Shown: positions 62,121 to 64,000 of the stretch, piece by piece | Layout of the letters: the number at the start of each line of letters is the position of its first letter | How positions within the stretch are numbered: the first letter of the stretch is position 1 | Source: Methylocella silvestris BL2 | GTDB lineage: Bacteria; Pseudomonadota; Alphaproteobacteria; Rhizobiales; Beijerinckiaceae | DNA: 64,000 nt | Assembly: GCF_000021745.1 (NCBI RefSeq) | Contig: NC_011666.1 | Location: forward strand, 1,178,001 to 1,242,000 | Direction of reading: 5' to 3' | The notes under the pieces: generated by a model | The model's input: the letters and a program-made list of their open reading frames with translations, nothing else | Database searches by the model: none | Told to the model about the DNA's origin: nothing | Program-made: the position numbers and the translations under genes

Positions 62121-63550
62121 TACCGCACGATCACATTCTTGAACTGCCACGGGCTTTCCGTATCGAGGTCTTCCGAAAACAGCGCGCCGCGGTCCTTCAG
62201 CGGCGTCCAGTCGGTGTATTCGCCGATGACCGGCCCGAGATAGGGACGCTGGATCTCGAGACAGCGGCGGAAATCGAGCTCATCGGCCTCGACGATCCCG
62301 GCGCGCGGATGTTCCAGCGACCAGACCATGGCGGCGAGCACCGCCGAGCTGACCTGCATCCCGGTCGCGTTCTGATAGGGCGCGATGCGCCGCGTCTCCT
62401 CGATCGAGAGCTGCGAGCCATACCAATAGGCGTTTTTCGCGTGGCCATAGAGCAGCACGCCGAGTTCGTCGATGCCGTCGACGATCTCGTCCTCTTCGAG
62501 AATGTGCTGCTTTGTCTGCGGAACCCATTGCTGCCCCGCCATTTCGTCGAGCGAGAGAACCGCATCGTCGGCGGGGCGATAGGCATAGTGACAGGTCGGC
62601 CGATAGACCACCTCGCCGGCCTCGCGCACGGTGAAATAGTCGGCGATCGAAATCGCTTCATTATGAGTGATCAGCCAGCCATGCTGCGCCTTTGCGGTCG
62701 GCGTCCAGGACCGCACGCGCGTGCCCGCGCCAGGGTGCATCAGATAGATCGCGCAGTCGGGCCCAAAGGCGTGCCGCTTGCCTTCCGGCGGCATATGCTT
62801 CTCGAAGGTGCCCCAGCCAAGTTCGGCCGGCTGCAGCCCCTCCGAAATGAAGCCCTCGACCGACCAGGTGTTGACGAAGACGCCCATCGGTTTTGGCGAG
62901 GCGGAGCGCTGGGTGTCGCGCTCGGCGATGTGGATTCCTTCGACGCCGACCTGGCGCATCAGCTCGGCCCAATGCGCGCGCGTCGTCGGCTCGCCGGCGT
63001 CGATCCCGCAATCGGCGGCGACATTCAAGAGCGCCTGCTTGACGAACCAGGACACCATGCCGGGATTGGCGCCGCAGCAGGAAACCGCCGTGGGCCCCGG
63101 ACCGACCGCGCGCCGAAGATCCAGCACGGCTTCGCGCAGCGCGTAATTGGAGCGCTCCGACAGCGTCAGGCGCGGGTCGGTGTAAAAGCCGACCCAGGGC
63201 TCGGCGACCGTATCGACATAAAGCGCGCCAACCTCATGGGCGAGACGCATGATGGCGACGGAGGAGACGTCGACAGACAGATTGACGATGAACGGCTGGC
63301 CCTCGCCCTCCGTCAGCAGCGGCTTCAGCAGGCCGACGAAATTCTCGCGCGTGACGGGCTTCTGGATAAATTTTATGCCGCGCTCATCGAGCAGCGCGCG
63401 ATCCTTGTCCTTCGGGTCGATCACTGTGAAACGCGATTTGTCGAAAGTGAAATGACGCTCGATTAAGGGCAAAATGCCGCGTCCGATGGATCCGAAGCCG
63501 ATCAATACGATCGGGCCGGTAATCGCGCCATGCACGGGCCATTGCGTCAT
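62120..63550 (-). CDS. hss: Homospermidine synthase
   Basis: A 476-residue NAD-dependent enzyme that makes homospermidine from putrescine (or spermidine plus putrescine) with release of ammonia or diaminopropane. The dinucleotide loop is GFGSIGRG (18-25). Later segments VDTVAEPWVGFY, CCGANPGMVSWFVKQAL and HPGAGTRVRSW are typical of the alphaproteobacterial enzyme. Homospermidine is a main polyamine in many members of this order. The ATG follows GGAGAG. Confidence 0.94.
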   Translation of the reverse strand: MTQWPVHGAITGPIVLIGFGSIGRGILPLIERHFTFDKSRFTVIDPKDKDRALLDERGIKFIQKPVTRENFVGLLKPLLTEGEGQPFIVNLSVDVSSVAIMRLAHEVGALYVDTVAEPWVGFYTDPRLTLSERSNYALREAVLDLRRAVGPGPTAVSCCGANPGMVSWFVKQALLNVAADCGIDAGEPTTRAHWAELMRQVGVEGIHIAERDTQRSASPKPMGVFVNTWSVEGFISEGLQPAELGWGTFEKHMPPEGKRHAFGPDCAIYLMHPGAGTRVRSWTPTAKAQHGWLITHNEAISIADYFTVREAGEVVYRPTCHYAYRPADDAVLSLDEMAGQQWVPQTKQHILEEDEIVDGIDELGVLLYGHAKNAYWYGSQLSIEETRRIAPYQNATGMQVSSAVLAAMVWSLEHPRAGIVEADELDFRRCLEIQRPYLGPVIGEYTDWTPLKDRGALFSEDLDTESPWQFKNVIVR

Positions 63551-63832
63551 TTCTGTTCTCTCCAGTCTCGATCAGGGGATGCGCGGAACGCCTGCTCCGC
63601 GACTAGGCAAGAGGGGCGGCTAAGTCAAGGACGGCGCGCGGCGCGGGGGGCGCCGAGGCAGGCCGCCCGCGCGCCGGCAGGCGCAATGAAGGGGACTCCA
63701 GCCTATTGCCGCCGCGTGTCGCCTTCATGACCGGTGATCCGCCGCACAGCGCGACGCCGCCGCGGCCGGTAGTTTCGTCCCTTCTGCGCTCGCGCCGGCG
63801 CCAGGGCAGGCGCAAAACCAAAAGGCGAAACT

Positions 63833-64000
63833 ATGCCCGACAATGACAGCCAATCCGCTTCTCCCGCTCTGACGCCGCGCAGCCAGCCAAATTCGCCGGG
63901 CGCCTCGCCTTCGCTCGTCCCGCCGCTCGGAACCTTCTGTGAGACGCCGTCGGGCAATCTGATCGAGCTGCCGCAACTCGGCGCGCAATTCGACAAATTG
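63833..64000 (+). CDS. 5' part of an unidentified gene
   Basis: A frame opens at ATG 63833 behind AAAGGCG and stays open to the window edge (56 codons, no stop). The first 30 residues are Ser/Pro-rich and unstructured; then LGTFCETPSGNLIELPQLG suggests the beginning of a folded domain. I do not recognise it. The opposite strand also has open frames here, so the assignment rests on the ribosome site and codon use. Confidence 0.5.
   Translation, partial: MPDNDSQSASPALTPRSQPNSPGASPSLVPPLGTFCETPSGNLIELPQLGAQFDKL

Noticed and set aside
62060-63466. Plus-strand open frame of about 468 codons
   Set aside because: Antisense to homospermidine synthase with no ribosome site or similarity.

Overview
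The window looks like a chromosomal stretch from an alphaproteobacterium of the order Hyphomicrobiales (Rhizobiales), possibly a methylotrophic Beijerinckiaceae/Methylocella-type bacterium. The grounds are high GC with strong G/C third-position bias, a complete pqqABCDE cluster, homospermidine synthase, an Entner-Doudoroff operon, the FxsA/Tim44-like/MltA/Smr block, and the polyprenyl synthase/DUF2007/methyltransferase arrangement. This placement is inference from gene content; no 16S rRNA is present.

Layout. 1-5.6 kb: the 3' part of a P1-family (DmpA/NylC-like) self-processing peptidase, a secreted TsdA-like dihaem cytochrome c, then two co-oriented minus-strand genes. These are a secreted neprosin-domain glutamic peptidase and, 48 bp downstream, a 749-residue fusion of a trypsin/V8-like serine protease with an EndoG/NUC-type nuclease. 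6-15.4 kb: housekeeping (purB, a dihydroorotase-like amidohydrolase, ygfZ, tag, HD hydrolase, xseB, FAH hydrolase) mixed with a predicted di-iron ExxH protein, an RBBP9-like hydrolase, a CHAP-like protein and a GLG1-type Cys-repeat protein. 15.7-18.3 kb: a secreted metzincin protease translationally coupled to a small Fn3-like exported protein. 18.4-30.6 kb: glyS and glyQ separated by a Gly/Tyr/His-rich exported protein on the other strand, a Tyr/Arg/His-rich miniprotein, polyprenyl diphosphate synthase, SleB hydrolase, TPR protein, ispE, an SRPBCC/ArsR pair and tRNA-Gly(CCC).

30.6-36 kb: zwf, edd, eda and a class II aldolase on the minus strand (Entner-Doudoroff route from glucose-6-phosphate to pyruvate and glyceraldehyde-3-phosphate), with a likely intrinsic terminator between edd and eda and no pgl. 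36-45.4 kb: leucyl aminopeptidase and NlpC/P60 protein, def-fmt-truA, an AraC-type regulator divergent from a cupin, and lgt-midA-pgeF. 45.6-53.6 kb: UbiK-like protein, YbjN-like protein, proC, TetR regulator, FxsA, Tim44-like protein, mltA, smr, a small zincin, a cupin and leuD. 54-57.2 kb: pqqA-pqqB-pqqC-pqqD-pqqE, where B/C, C/D and D/E overlap by ATGA; it makes the PQQ cofactor used by periplasmic alcohol and sugar dehydrogenases. 57.5-63.6 kb: a single-chain indolepyruvate:ferredoxin oxidoreductase, trpC and homospermidine synthase; a truncated unknown gene runs off the right edge.

Most intriguing is the neprosin-like peptidase next to the protease-nuclease fusion. The fusion combines two normally separate effector activities, has no visible export signal, and is a reasonable candidate for a cell-suicide or anti-phage effector, or a processed toxin. 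That function is inference and has not been shown.
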